The notes under the pieces are model-generated. The model was not told the origin of the DNA and searched no databases. It was given only the letters and a program-made list of their open reading frames with translations. The translations under genes were made by a program, and so were the position numbers. A stretch of 64,000 nt of DNA from Bacteriovoracaceae bacterium (lineage in GTDB: Bacteria > Bdellovibrionota > Bacteriovoracia > Bacteriovoracales > Bacteriovoracaceae). Position 1 is the first letter of the stretch. Every line of letters starts with the position of its first letter. Below are positions 36,094 to 44,844 of the stretch, piece by piece. The DNA is taken from positions 1-64,000 of the forward strand of contig JABIHA010000068.1 of assembly GCA_018649885.1 (NCBI GenBank), written 5' to 3'.

Positions 36094-36866
36094 CTATCCA
36101 AACCCCTTATAAGCTCAACACTAATTTTGCCTACGCTGCCTTTTTTAAAATAGATAAGCAACTCCTTATTTCCATCTCTACCTGTAATGGGAGACCAAAT
36201 TAAATCTATCGCTTCCATCTCACACCCACCTGCCCAATCAAGAAAGCTTGTAAGCTCAACGAGTAGGATTTCCTCATTTCGAACTAGTCCATTTTTTGTA
36301 AGATTTTTGGGACCAACTTCAAATTGGGGCTTATACAAAGCAATAATCTCTCCAGACTCACCCACTAGTTCAAAAATTTTCTCTAATACCAGCCTTAGAG
36401 AAATAAAGCTGACATCTACAACGGCCACATCTGCAGACTCTGAAAGCTGTGCCCCATAACGAATATTGACTCCCTCCATATTGATCACTCTGGGATCACT
36501 CAATAATACGGGGCTAAGCTGATCCTTGCCCACGTCGATGGCGTAAACCTTACTAGCACCGGACTCTAAACAAACTTGGGTGAAACCCCCAGTAGAAGCA
36601 CCAATATCGCAGACAATTTTGCCAGAGAAATCCATAGAAAAGCAACTCCTTGCAGCAAGAAGTTTTTGTGCTCCTCTTCCCACCCAGTTATCATTTTGGG
36701 TTATATGGATCTCATCAGCATCTGACACAAGGGAAGCGGCCTTCGACATAACCACCCCATTAACACTGACTTTACCAGATTTAATGAGATCTTTTGCTTT
36801 AGATCTTGAGTTGATGCCATGGTGTTCAACTAAGCAAAGGTCGAGCCTTTTATTATCCCAACTCAT
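36090..36866 (-). CDS. tlyA: TlyA-family rRNA 2'-O-methyltransferase
   Basis: This 258-residue protein has an N-terminal S4 RNA-binding domain (KRLDLCLVEHHGINSRSKAK, LIKSGKVSVNG) and an FtsJ-like SAM methyltransferase domain beginning VCDIGASTGGFTQ, with YAIDVGKDQL for SAM ribose binding. TlyA methylates 16S/23S rRNA cytidines; the name hemolysin A is historical. It is coupled by ATGA to the LOG gene. Confidence 0.92.
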   Translation of the reverse strand: MSWDNKRLDLCLVEHHGINSRSKAKDLIKSGKVSVNGVVMSKAASLVSDADEIHITQNDNWVGRGAQKLLAARSCFSMDFSGKIVCDIGASTGGFTQVCLESGASKVYAIDVGKDQLSPVLLSDPRVINMEGVNIRYGAQLSESADVAVVDVSFISLRLVLEKIFELVGESGEIIALYKPQFEVGPKNLTKNGLVRNEEILLVELTSFLDWAGGCEMEAIDLIWSPITGRDGNKELLIYFKKGSVGKISVELIRGLDR

Positions 36867-36872
36867 GTGAAT

Positions 36873-37271
36873 TTAAAGAATTTCAGGCGTAATAGAAATC
36901 TCTACAGTGGCGCCTATAAGGTCAAAGGATGAAAATACAGTGGTGACACCAAGAGGGAGAATTAATTTCTTACTGACGACCAACTCTTTTTTTCCGTAAT
37001 TCATTAGATAAATATTTGCGAAACACATAACTGCAGAGGGTAGATCCCCTTCACCTATTATTTCTTCAGCTTTTTCAATTTCAATGGAGACTTCATCGCT
37101 TAAGTTGACGACCTCCACTCCCCCCGACTCCAGGGTGACACTACGATGAATCTCTTTGTTCATCGTTAACTGCTCCATTACCTTGGTCTTTTTGATAACA
37201 TTGACATCTAATTTTACGTTGGAAAAACAGAGCGCTGGAAGGAACATAAAAAAAACGAAAAGAAATCTCAT
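36873..37271 (-). CDS. Secreted protein of unknown function
   Basis: This 132-residue protein has a signal peptide (MRFLFVFFMFLPALCFS) and a beta-rich mature domain without Cys. The start has TTAGGAA upstream. It is 6 nt upstream of tlyA on the same strand, so it may share the transcript. No family is recognised. Confidence 0.6.
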   Translation of the reverse strand: MRFLFVFFMFLPALCFSNVKLDVNVIKKTKVMEQLTMNKEIHRSVTLESGGVEVVNLSDEVSIEIEKAEEIIGEGDLPSAVMCFANIYLMNYGKKELVVSKKLILPLGVTTVFSSFDLIGATVEISITPEIL

Positions 37272-37354
37272 TTCCTAATTGCTCCCATGTTCTAAAAAAA
37301 GTATTTATTCCAATTGATATTATAGTAATAATCCCTACTGAATGTAAAACTTAG

Positions 37355-37750
37355 ATGATGAAACTTAAAAATACATGGTTAAAATTTTTCTCGCTTTCCA
37401 TTGGAGGATTATATATCGCCTTCATTTTTTATATTTGTCTCACCCCAACTCCTCCACAAACAGAAATTGAAATTCCTTTTTTAGATAAAATTGCTCACTT
37501 TCTTATGTATTTTGGTTTGATCATTTGGTTTGGCCAAATTTTTTGCACAAAATGGATGAGGTGGTGGTTTATATCCTTTTTTTCTATGGGTGTTCTAGTG
37601 GAGAATTTGCAAAAATTGGGAGGAGTTAGAAGTTTTGAGTATGAAGATATGATTTCAAATGCCATTGGGCTGACACTTGGTCTTTTTATAGTAAAATCTC
37701 CTCTGGGAGAGCTTTTGAGCAAATTTGAGGATTCTATTACACATGACTGA
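37355..37750 (+). CDS. VanZ-like membrane protein
   Basis: This 131-residue protein has four membrane segments. PFLDKIAHFLMYFGL and the later RSFEYEDMISNAIGLTLG match the VanZ-like family's characteristic KxxHFxxYF and DxxxNxxG motifs. The function of the family is unknown; vancomycin-related VanZ gives teicoplanin resistance. It overlaps the following oxidase gene by 8 nt. Confidence 0.85.
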   Translation: MMKLKNTWLKFFSLSIGGLYIAFIFYICLTPTPPQTEIEIPFLDKIAHFLMYFGLIIWFGQIFCTKWMRWWFISFFSMGVLVENLQKLGGVRSFEYEDMISNAIGLTLGLFIVKSPLGELLSKFEDSITHD

Positions 37751-38846
37751 GAAAGTTGAATTAGATGCAGTTATTATCGGAGGTGGCGTAATAGGTCTTG
37801 CCACTGCCTTTAAGCTGGCCCAAAAATTTCCAGAGCTTGATATTGCGATCCTTGAAAGTGGCCCCTACTTTGGAGATCAAACAACTGGTCGCAATAGTGG
37901 TGTATTACACGCAGGCATCTACTATCCAAAGAATTCCTTGAAAAATAGATTCTGCCTCACAGGCCTTGAAGCCTGGTACGATTTTGCCTCCAAATACAAA
38001 ATCCCCCATCTTAGGTGTGGCAAATACATAGTCGCAGGGGAAAGTAGCGAAGACCACTTGCTAGACTCACTATTTGAAAAAGCGACAGATGCCGGAGCTC
38101 GCGATTTACGGTTTGCCGAAAACTCTGAAATAGAAACTCTTTCTAGTCAAGTTCACATATCAAAAGCTATTTTTTCACCTCACACAGGTGTGATTGATGT
38201 AGCACAGGCCATGAAAACTCTTTTAAAGTTGACCGAGTCTCATGGCGTGAGCGCGATGAAAAATCACCATGTGAGGAGCATTGAAAAATCGGATAGTGGG
38301 TTTTTGCTAAGTTTAGAAAACCTTGAAATCAGTACAAAACTTTGCTTTAACTGTGCAGGGCTGCGTGGCATTGATCTCAGAAAAACTCTATCCCTCACCA
38401 ACCTAGAAAATCTGTTTGTGAAGGGTGTGTACCTTACCACAAACCAAAAGCTAGGCTACAAAAGCCTTCTCTATCCAATGCCACTAGAAAAACTCAAGGG
38501 ACTGGGTGTACATGCCACCATTGAGCCAGATGGGAAGATTAAGTTTGGACCCAATGCTTTTGAGGTGGATCAAATTAACTACAATATTGAAGACAAGGAC
38601 TACTTTGAGCTTATGAATAGTGTGAAATTCTTCTTCAAGGGTGTAGATGAGAGCAGATGTCACCCTGATTTCTCAGGAATTAGACCTAAAATTCTAGATA
38701 ACGGGGCCCTGCATCCAGACTTTTGGGTTAAAACTCCTGCTGATTTAAATATTGAGGGCTATTTTGAATGTTGTGGAATCGAGTCCCCTGGTCTCACCAG
38801 TGCTTTTTCTATCGCAGACTATTTGGTAGATTCAATCAATGTGTAG
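37743..38846 (+). CDS. FAD-dependent oxidoreductase, L-2-hydroxyglutarate oxidase-like
   Basis: From ATG 37743 the 367-residue protein begins with an FAD-binding Rossmann motif VIIGGGVIGLATAFKLA, then GRNSGVLHAGIYYP, which is diagnostic of LhgO-like DAO oxidases. C-terminal PDFSGIRPKI and IESPGLTSAFSIAD are family features. LhgO oxidises L-2-hydroxyglutarate to 2-oxoglutarate and passes electrons to quinone. The start overlaps the VanZ end. Confidence 0.88.
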   Translation: MTEKVELDAVIIGGGVIGLATAFKLAQKFPELDIAILESGPYFGDQTTGRNSGVLHAGIYYPKNSLKNRFCLTGLEAWYDFASKYKIPHLRCGKYIVAGESSEDHLLDSLFEKATDAGARDLRFAENSEIETLSSQVHISKAIFSPHTGVIDVAQAMKTLLKLTESHGVSAMKNHHVRSIEKSDSGFLLSLENLEISTKLCFNCAGLRGIDLRKTLSLTNLENLFVKGVYLTTNQKLGYKSLLYPMPLEKLKGLGVHATIEPDGKIKFGPNAFEVDQINYNIEDKDYFELMNSVKFFFKGVDESRCHPDFSGIRPKILDNGALHPDFWVKTPADLNIEGYFECCGIESPGLTSAFSIADYLVDSINV

Positions 38847-38857
38847 GATAACCAAAA

Positions 38858-40234
38858 ATGCTTAGAGAACATCAATTCTCCCTCAATCTGTTTCAAAAAG
38901 TACTAGACGGTGCTCTTGTTCTCATATGTTGGGTTTTGGCCTTCTACATCAGGTTCAACCTAATGCCTGGCGGCCAAGCCTCCATGGGCTGGATTTATCT
39001 TAAGCTTTCGTTCCCACTCATTTTTGTGACTCTTTATTTTTTATCGAAAAATGGTCTCTACCGCTCTCAAAGATTTAGCACCAGAATGTCGGAAATTGCA
39101 GCCGTCATTAAGGCCAATGGCCTCACTTTTATTTGCTTTATTCTCCTGCTCTATCTAGTTTTTCCCGCTAAGTTTTCTAGAATCACGCTTGCAGTCTATT
39201 ACATTCTCTCAACTGTAGTTTTGATCGCGTTCAGATTGATGGTCAGAAATTTTCTGAGATCTCTTAGAAGTAAGGGGAAAAATTTAAGACATCTTTTATT
39301 TGTAGGAAATGGAGAACAGTTCCTTGGTTATATTGAAACTATTCGAAAGTACAAAGATGCTGGAATAAATATTATTGGATGGATTGATTCTGGGGGACTA
39401 TCCGATAAATTTAAAATCACTGATTTAAATATGAGTGTCGGTGATGCCCGTGAAAAATACAATCCTGATTTTATTGTTATGGGCTATCCCGCAGGAGAAC
39501 AAAAAAAGGCCCAACATATTATTACCAAAGTTTATAATGACGTCACAAATATTCAAATTCTTCCCGATATCTCAAATATTTATATCGGACATGACATCTC
39601 GAATTTTGCCGGCATTCCCATTATTACGATCAATAGCCCAACACTGAATATCTTAGATCTTATTTTAAAAAGAGTCCTCGATTTATTCGGAGCCTTGGTG
39701 GGACTAATAATCCTCTCCCCCTTTCTCCTTCTAGTGTCTGCTCTGGTAAAGCTCACCTCAAAGGGTCCTATATTTTATGGCCAAGAAAGAATCACACTGA
39801 GTGGAAAGCCTTTCACCATGTGGAAGTTCAGATCTATGAATATAGGTGCTGAAAGTCAATCGGGAGCTGTGTGGGCAGTCAAAGACGATCCCAGAAGAAC
39901 AAAGTTTGGAACATTTTTAAGATCGAGCTCAATTGATGAACTCCCACAACTGTGGAATGTCCTCATCGGTGATATGTCACTAGTAGGACCCAGACCTGAA
40001 AGACCAATATTTGTCGATCAATTTAGACATGAGATTCCCGCCTATATGTTAAGACACAAAATGAGAGCTGGAATTACCGGCTGGGCGCAAGTCAATGGGC
40101 TTAGGGGTGATACTAGTCTTGAAAAGAGAATTGAGTTTGATATTTATTATATTAAACATTGGTCTTTTTGGATGGATATCAAAATTTTATTTATGACGAT
40201 TTGGACTGGGTTTATTAATAAAAATGCGTATTAA
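38858..40234 (+). CDS. Undecaprenyl-phosphate sugar phosphotransferase (WcaJ/WbaP-like)
   Basis: This 458-residue polyprenyl glycosylphosphotransferase has four N-terminal membrane segments and a CoA-binding-like domain (LLFVGNGE). Its C-terminal catalytic domain begins at KRVLDLFGALVGL and includes FYGQERITLSGKPF, WKFRSM, DELPQLWNVLIGDMSLVGPRPE and AGITGWAQVNGLRGD. It would attach the first hexose-1-phosphate to undecaprenyl phosphate for capsule or exopolysaccharide synthesis. Start ATG with AGGAT upstream. Confidence 0.92.
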   Translation: MLREHQFSLNLFQKVLDGALVLICWVLAFYIRFNLMPGGQASMGWIYLKLSFPLIFVTLYFLSKNGLYRSQRFSTRMSEIAAVIKANGLTFICFILLLYLVFPAKFSRITLAVYYILSTVVLIAFRLMVRNFLRSLRSKGKNLRHLLFVGNGEQFLGYIETIRKYKDAGINIIGWIDSGGLSDKFKITDLNMSVGDAREKYNPDFIVMGYPAGEQKKAQHIITKVYNDVTNIQILPDISNIYIGHDISNFAGIPIITINSPTLNILDLILKRVLDLFGALVGLIILSPFLLLVSALVKLTSKGPIFYGQERITLSGKPFTMWKFRSMNIGAESQSGAVWAVKDDPRRTKFGTFLRSSSIDELPQLWNVLIGDMSLVGPRPERPIFVDQFRHEIPAYMLRHKMRAGITGWAQVNGLRGDTSLEKRIEFDIYYIKHWSFWMDIKILFMTIWTGFINKNAY

Positions 40235-40240
40235 AATTCT

Positions 40241-40296
40241 GGTTTCAGGAATCAGGTTTCTGGCTTCGGAGATCGGGTTTCTGGGTTCAGGGGTCT
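40241..40296 (+). repeat. Heptamer repeat array 1 (8 units)
   Basis: Eight consecutive 7-bp units follow a degenerate GGNTTCN/GGNATCN pattern: GGTTTCA, GGAATCA, GGTTTCT, GGCTTCG, GAGATCG, GGTTTCT, GGGTTCA, GGGGTCT. It lies directly after the sugar-transferase gene. Confidence 0.8.
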
Positions 40297-40446
40297 AAAT
40301 AAAGTATGTGCCTAGTTCGTAGCTTTCGCCTGCGATTAAGAAAATAAAAAAATTCTGGCTTCGGGGATCGGGTTTCTGGCTTCAGAGATCTGAATAGAGT
40401 ATGTGCCTAGTTCGTAGCTTTCGTTACGATTAAGTAAACAAAAAAA
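40261..40446 (+). repeat. Long direct repeat in two copies of about 90 bp
   Basis: Copy A (about 40261-40350) and copy B (about 40356-40446) share a heptamer block followed by GTATGTGCCTAGTTCG, TAGCTTTCG, a CGATTAAG segment and an A-rich end. They differ mainly by substitutions and a 3-nt gap. The second copy precedes the four-helix-bundle gene. Confidence 0.75.
40357..40391 (+). repeat. Heptamer repeat array 2 (5 units)
   Basis: Units are GGCTTCG, GGGATCG, GGTTTCT, GGCTTCA and GAGATCT, same phase and direction as array 1. Confidence 0.8.
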
Positions 40447-40538
40447 TGAAATATTTTTTTATTGACTGAATCTTCACTGCAGCTGGTTGGGGGGAAGAAT
40501 TGCCTTCAGGCAATTCTTGGTTAACTAAAGGAGATTGT

Positions 40539-40844
40539 ATGAAGGGGAAGTTTAGAGTGCTTGAGTTGGCAATTGAGTTTCATAGGGAAAGTCAGGAGCT
40601 TCGGATGAAGGCTTATTTAAAAAGTCAGTTGGAGAGAGCGAGTTCTAGTGTTGCTTTGAATCTTAGTGAAGGTAATGCTAGGCAAGCGACTAAAGATCGC
40701 AGGAGATTCTTTGTTATTGCTTATTCATCACTGAAGGAGGCGGAGACGGCTTTGAAGTTAGCGGGTGTTGATTCTCAAAGATTGTTCTCTCTTGCAGATC
40801 ATCTTGGGGGATCGATTAATAAATTGATAAGAAAGTGCGCTTAG
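40539..40844 (+). CDS. Four-helix-bundle protein (23S rRNA IVS / S23 family)
   Basis: From ATG 40539 (AAAGGAG upstream) the 101-residue protein matches the four-helix-bundle family originally found in 23S rRNA intervening sequences: LAIEFHRESQELRMK, SQLERASSSVALNLSEGNAR and a C-terminal helical half with FFVIAYSSLKEAETAL. Its function is not settled; relatives include the Avd proteins of diversity-generating retroelements. It is enclosed by heptamer repeats: arrays 1 and 2 upstream, and an inverted array downstream. It is not inside a 23S gene here. Confidence 0.85.
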   Translation: MKGKFRVLELAIEFHRESQELRMKAYLKSQLERASSSVALNLSEGNARQATKDRRRFFVIAYSSLKEAETALKLAGVDSQRLFSLADHLGGSINKLIRKCA

Positions 40845-40854
40845 TGCCATTTTT

Positions 40855-40917
40855 CAGGGTTTCGGGAAGCAGGTTTCAGATGCCTGAAGCCCGATCCCTG
40901 AATCCTGATACCTGAAT
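40855..40917 (+). repeat. Inverted heptamer array, hairpin-forming
   Basis: About four heptamers of the same consensus run forward (CAGGGTTTCGGGAAGCAGG region, 40855-40879), then five in reverse complement (CTGAAGCC, CGATCCC, TGAATCC, TGATACC, 40883-40916). They can fold on each other into an imperfect stem of about 22 bp. The reverse half, read on the minus strand, aligns with arrays 1 and 2. Confidence 0.75.
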
Positions 40918-40930
40918 TTTCATTTGAGCT

Positions 40931-41728
40931 TTAAAACTCAACTTCACCGGAATATATAAAATCGACTTTTCCACAAAGCCATACATTTTTAAAGTCATTA
41001 TCAAAAAGAACTTTTAGCTGACCACCTAGGACTTCAAAGAGAACTTCTCTTCTCATAGAATATTTTTTAAATAGTGCGTAGGCCACAGCAACTGCTCCTG
41101 TTCCGCAGGCCAGGGTTTCAGCTTCAACTCCTCTTTCAAATGTTCTGAGTCTGACTTTTTTTTCATTTAATATTTCGAAGAAATTCACATTTGTTCCACA
41201 TTCAAATAGGGAATCTTTTCTAATGGCAGCACCTTTAGTTTCTACTGGGAATTTTTTTAAATCGATCACTGGAAAAACAGCGTGAGGTGCGCCGGTATTT
41301 ATATAAAGTCCAAACTGGTAGTCACTGTACTTTGAAAGATCATATCTTCCCTCATCATAAAGCTCGGGCATTTTCAACTCAACATAATCACCATCAACCT
41401 TAGATTGGTAAACACTATTATAAGTTTGAAAACTGTACTCTCCCCTACTCTCAGTTGATAGGGCCTGGTGAGCAAAATAGCTAATCACTCTCCCACCGTT
41501 TCCACACATCTCTGCTTCTTTGCCATCATCAGCATTAAAGTATCTCATGCGAAAATCACAGGTCTTACTTTTTTCAAAAAGCACAACTCCATCGGCGCCA
41601 ATTCCAAGGCGTCTTTTGCAAAGCCGTTTAAAAAGCTCAGCATTTTCTGCGCTTATGTGCCCATCTCGATTATCAAATAAAATAAAATCGTTACCTGTAC
41701 CTGAGAATTTATAAAATTTTTCTGACAA
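40931..41728 (-). CDS. dapF: Diaminopimelate epimerase
   Basis: This enzyme converts LL-DAP to meso-DAP for lysine and peptidoglycan. The preferred start is TTG 41728, which gives MSEKFYKFSGTGNDF, the family's normal beginning, with AGGA 8 nt upstream; an upstream ATG at 41785 would lie inside galE. Catalytic Cys are in MCGNGGR and ACGTGAVAVA. The product is 265 residues. The start lies 1 nt after the galE stop, so translation is tightly coupled. Confidence 0.92.
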   Translation of the reverse strand: MSEKFYKFSGTGNDFILFDNRDGHISAENAELFKRLCKRRLGIGADGVVLFEKSKTCDFRMRYFNADDGKEAEMCGNGGRVISYFAHQALSTESRGEYSFQTYNSVYQSKVDGDYVELKMPELYDEGRYDLSKYSDYQFGLYINTGAPHAVFPVIDLKKFPVETKGAAIRKDSLFECGTNVNFFEILNEKKVRLRTFERGVEAETLACGTGAVAVAYALFKKYSMRREVLFEVLGGQLKVLFDNDFKNVWLCGKVDFIYSGEVEF

Positions 41729-41729
41729 T

Positions 41730-42719
41730 TTACTTGTCCTTTTTAAGTCGAAAATAATTAAGTGTGTGAGTAATCGAATCCTCAAGAGTCATCTGTGGAT
41801 TAAAACCCAGCACTTCTTTTGCTTTACTAGAATCCCCTACTAATTGGGGAGGGTCCCCTGCTCTTCTGCCCATTAATTCAACGGGCAGATCTGAGCCTGA
41901 AACTTTTTTAAAAGTATCGACTACTTCTTTAACTGAGTAGCCAGTAGATGATCCCAAGTTGAAATCAAAAAAACCATGATTTTCATTTAAGTAGTTGGCC
42001 CCATCAAAGTGGGTTTTCACCAAATCATTTACATGAATATAATCTCGGATGCATGTTCCATCTGGGGTTGGATAATCAGTGCCAAAAATTTTAAAGGTGC
42101 TCTCGCCTCCTTCCAAATAAGATTTGCAAAGATTGGGGATCAAGTGAGTTTCAGGATCGTGATTTTCTCCGATTTTTCCATCTGGAGAGCATCCAGCAGC
42201 ATTAAAATAGCGAAAGATCACAAAATCCATCAGCTTCTTTTCACCCAGATCTCTCATAGCGAGTTCCAAAAGCTTCTTGGTATTGCCATAAGTATTGATA
42301 GGATTTTGAGCATTTTTCTCTGAGATTTTCTCCGTATCAGGTACCCCAAAAGTGGCGCAAGTTGAGCTAAAAACAAATTTTTTCACACCGGCCTGGTGAC
42401 ATGACTCAAGCAGCATCAAAGTTTTGATCAAATTTTCTCTATAATATAAAAATGGGTCCGCTTCACCCTCGGGTACAAGTGCTCTAGCGGAAAAGTGAAA
42501 TACACAGCTGGCCTTGATATTCTTCAGTAAGGCGCATAGCTCCTCGCCAGCTCCAATATCTATATGATGGAATGTGCCATAAGAATGAGTGGGTTTGCTG
42601 GGGGAAGTTGAGTAATTATCGATGATATGAACATTTTCTCCTCTTTCGTGAAGAAATCTACACATATGAGAGCCAATGTAACCATTGCCTCCGCTTACAA
42701 CATAAACATCACTTCCCAT
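41730..42719 (-). CDS. galE: UDP-glucose 4-epimerase (GalE-like)
   Basis: From ATG 42719 (GGAG 7 nt upstream) this SDR-family epimerase of 329 residues has an NAD-binding GGNGYIGSH motif, the Ser/Thr-rich FSSTCATFG segment, and the YxxxK active site in NTYGNTKKLLE. C-terminal LGSSTGYSVKEV and the RAGDPPQLVGD stretch are typical of bacterial GalE. It would interconvert UDP-glucose and UDP-galactose for polysaccharide. ATG 42737 is an alternative start. Confidence 0.9.
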   Translation of the reverse strand: MGSDVYVVSGGNGYIGSHMCRFLHERGENVHIIDNYSTSPSKPTHSYGTFHHIDIGAGEELCALLKNIKASCVFHFSARALVPEGEADPFLYYRENLIKTLMLLESCHQAGVKKFVFSSTCATFGVPDTEKISEKNAQNPINTYGNTKKLLELAMRDLGEKKLMDFVIFRYFNAAGCSPDGKIGENHDPETHLIPNLCKSYLEGGESTFKIFGTDYPTPDGTCIRDYIHVNDLVKTHFDGANYLNENHGFFDFNLGSSTGYSVKEVVDTFKKVSGSDLPVELMGRRAGDPPQLVGDSSKAKEVLGFNPQMTLEDSITHTLNYFRLKKDK

Positions 42720-42854
42720 AACCTTGCTCCGTGGCATATTTTTGAATCATATAATAGCATAGTGTCGTTACTCATAAAGTAAAAGTATTTCAGCTATCCG
42801 CAAATGAGCTGGAGGTTGGCCTCGGGAAACAAGGCCTAAAAATTCATTCTAACT

Positions 42855-42883
42855 ATTGACTATATCGAAGCCATATCGGAATA
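42855..42883 (+). promoter_or_regulatory. Likely tRNA promoter
   Basis: TTGACT at 42855-42860 is separated by 17 nt from GAATAT at 42878-42883. It ends about 20 nt upstream of the tRNA 5' end, giving a short leader. The -10 match is only partial. Confidence 0.45.
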
Positions 42884-42902
42884 TCACAGCTCATTTTGAA
42901 AA

Positions 42903-42979
42903 GGGACTATAGCTCAGTTGGTTAGAGCCCCCGGCTCATAACCGGGTGGTCCAGTGTTCAAGTCACTGTAGTCCCACCA
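42903..42979 (+). tRNA. tRNA with CAT anticodon (elongator Met or Ile2)
   Basis: A full cloverleaf is visible: acceptor stem GGGACTA/TAGTCCC, D-arm GCTC...GAGC, anticodon stem CCCGG/CCGGG with loop CTCATAA (anticodon CAT at 42937-42939), T-arm CAGTG/CACTG with TTCAAGT loop, discriminator A and encoded CCA. The perfect G1:C72 pair and the CCCGG/CCGGG anticodon stem, without three G:C pairs of the initiator type, exclude initiator tRNA. The CAT anticodon fits either elongator Met or lysidine-modified Ile2. The GGCTCATAACC arm resembles tRNA-Ile2 genes; I cannot choose with certainty. Confidence 0.95.
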
Positions 42980-43001
42980 CGTCCTACTCGATAGGAACGT
43001 A

Positions 43002-43033
43002 AAAGCGCCAGGCAAATGTCTGGCGTTTTTTTT
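43002..43033 (+). terminator. Rho-independent terminator after the tRNA
   Basis: CGCCAG (43006-43011) pairs with CTGGCG (43020-43025) and is followed by eight T. It ends the tRNA transcript. Confidence 0.88.
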
Positions 43034-43274
43034 AGGTACGCTTTTTATATTTAGGTACGGTACCTTTTGGAAAAATTAGGAGTTATTAATCATGAATTCA
43101 GTAATCTCTATAAGTGGGTAACCCACATCATAGGTTGTTATTCCTAGTGCTATTAGTGAAATGGATGGAAGGAAAATATCGAGGACTGAGCCACTGCCAA
43201 ATTATGAGCGCTATAACTAAAGAAAATCAGACAGTTTTAATTTCGTATTTCAATTGGTTTTTCACTTTAATTAC

Positions 43275-43553
43275 CTAGAACATTGACTTGATTACTTCCA
43301 AATCATTTTCTCCAGCAAAAGTTGTATCAGCAGACATTCTGGCTGAGAATTGCCTCAAGATATCTTTAACCAAATTCTTAATTTTGAAGTTCGCCCCCTC
43401 AGACAGAGACTCAAGTTGGCGCATATGAAGTTCATCAAAAAATTCTATATAAATTAATTTTTCAGGTTTTTCAGCTAGCTTGCTTTCGATGTGATCTACA
43501 AGGTCAAACCAACTCAAACGTCTATATTTTCTAATCGTTTCCATATTACTCAT
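43275..43553 (-). CDS. Small helical protein of unknown function
   Basis: This 92-residue protein has no signal peptide or membrane segment and looks helical, with charged residues. It is read on the same strand and just downstream of the antiporter gene (20-nt gap), so they may be co-transcribed. No motif is recognised. Confidence 0.5.
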   Translation of the reverse strand: MSNMETIRKYRRLSWFDLVDHIESKLAEKPEKLIYIEFFDELHMRQLESLSEGANFKIKNLVKDILRQFSARMSADTTFAGENDLEVIKSMF

Positions 43554-43573
43554 TGTAGTGGATAAAATTTAGT

Positions 43574-44752
43574 TTATTTTTTTATATCTCCAGATTTTAC
43601 TAGAGAGTATTTTGCTAAAATAGGTCCAAGGGTTTCGTATACTATGGTGGCCCCTAAAATAACATTGATGACAAGGCCAGCCTCACTGGCATAGTCAGCT
43701 CTGTGAGAAAGAGAGAGAGCTAACCCAAGAGCAACACCAGCTTGCGGGAAAAGACAAAGCCCTAACCACTTAGCTGAATTTCTAGGAGTTCCCCCGCGTA
43801 ATACCCCCCAATATGAACCAAAGTATTTTCCAAACGACCTTGCAATAATATAGACCAATATCAGCCCCAAATTGCTAGAAAAAACGCTGGGATCAAAGTG
43901 AAGCCCTGCAAAGATAAAAAAGATAATGAATACAAACTCTTCTATGTGTTTGATAGGTCCTATTAAATTCTTTGTCTCCTGGTTTGAGGTAATCTGAGTG
44001 GCAAAACCAAGAGATATACAAGCAAGTATTGAAGACATCCCCAGCAAACTCGCTGCTGCCGTACAAGCAAGTACAAAGGAGATAAATACAGGAAATCGAA
44101 GTTCCGCTTTTTTAAAGAATCGACTAAAAAGGCCGGCAATACACCCCAAACATCCACCCAACACGATTGATCCAAGAATATGGTGAAGACTTGGATACAG
44201 CTTTTCAAAGGTTGATCCAACATTTGTTAAATTGGTAAGAATTTCAAAAATCATAACACCAAAGACGTCATCGAGAATGACAATCCCTAGCAGTAAAGAA
44301 GTGATAGCGCCCTTAGCTCCGTACTCTTCAATAACCGCCATCGTTCCTGCAGGAGCTGTCGTTGCGGCAATCGCTCCCAGCGCAACTGCAAGTTTTAACT
44401 TGTTTGGGTAATCAAATAAATATCCAAAAATATAAATGGTAAGTCCCACACTTATGACTGCAAGAAAAACTTGTCCTAAAGTTCCATATATAAGACTCGT
44501 TTTTTTAGCTTGCAAAAATTTCCAATCGATCTTCAATCCAATAAGAAAAGCGATAACTCCAAGAGCAATTTCAGTAATATTTTCACTGAGGGCGAGATAG
44601 GGAAACTTAAAAAATTTGCCAAGTAAGTGAGGTGAAGTCAAAATTCCTATCACTATATAAGAAGTCGCCCTAGGAACACCAAAACGATCGATGACGATGG
44701 CCACGCCAAAAGCTAGGATAATGAGAATCGATAAAATAAGTAGTTCTATCAT
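43574..44752 (-). CDS. Cation:proton antiporter (CPA2/KefB-type)
   Basis: This is a membrane protein of about 392 residues with 11-12 hydrophobic segments. AIGAIAATTAPAGTMAVIEEYGAKG and the later LLLGIVILDDVFGVMIFE match the Na+/H+ exchanger domain, and DD in ILDDVFG is the ion-binding Asp pair. It has no TrkA-N or TrkA-C domain. It would exchange Na+ or K+ for protons at the inner membrane. ATG 44752 is preferred; GTG 44773 is also in frame. Confidence 0.88.
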   Translation of the reverse strand: MIELLILSILIILAFGVAIVIDRFGVPRATSYIVIGILTSPHLLGKFFKFPYLALSENITEIALGVIAFLIGLKIDWKFLQAKKTSLIYGTLGQVFLAVISVGLTIYIFGYLFDYPNKLKLAVALGAIAATTAPAGTMAVIEEYGAKGAITSLLLGIVILDDVFGVMIFEILTNLTNVGSTFEKLYPSLHHILGSIVLGGCLGCIAGLFSRFFKKAELRFPVFISFVLACTAAASLLGMSSILACISLGFATQITSNQETKNLIGPIKHIEEFVFIIFFIFAGLHFDPSVFSSNLGLILVYIIARSFGKYFGSYWGVLRGGTPRNSAKWLGLCLFPQAGVALGLALSLSHRADYASEAGLVINVILGATIVYETLGPILAKYSLVKSGDIKK

Positions 44753-44844
44753 AATTAAATCTGTGTAAGACACTATCTAATCACACTACCAAGTTAAGTA
44801 CAATTAATACTGCAGGCGTTCATATGATAGAGAAAAATTCTCTC

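Noticed and set aside
42903-42979. Initiator tRNA-Met
   Set aside because: The 1:72 pair is G:C and the anticodon stem lacks the three G:C pairs of initiators.
43031-43058. TTTAGGTACG occurs twice just after the tRNA terminator, like an att site
   Set aside because: Only 10 bp, A/T-rich context, no integrase gene in the window.
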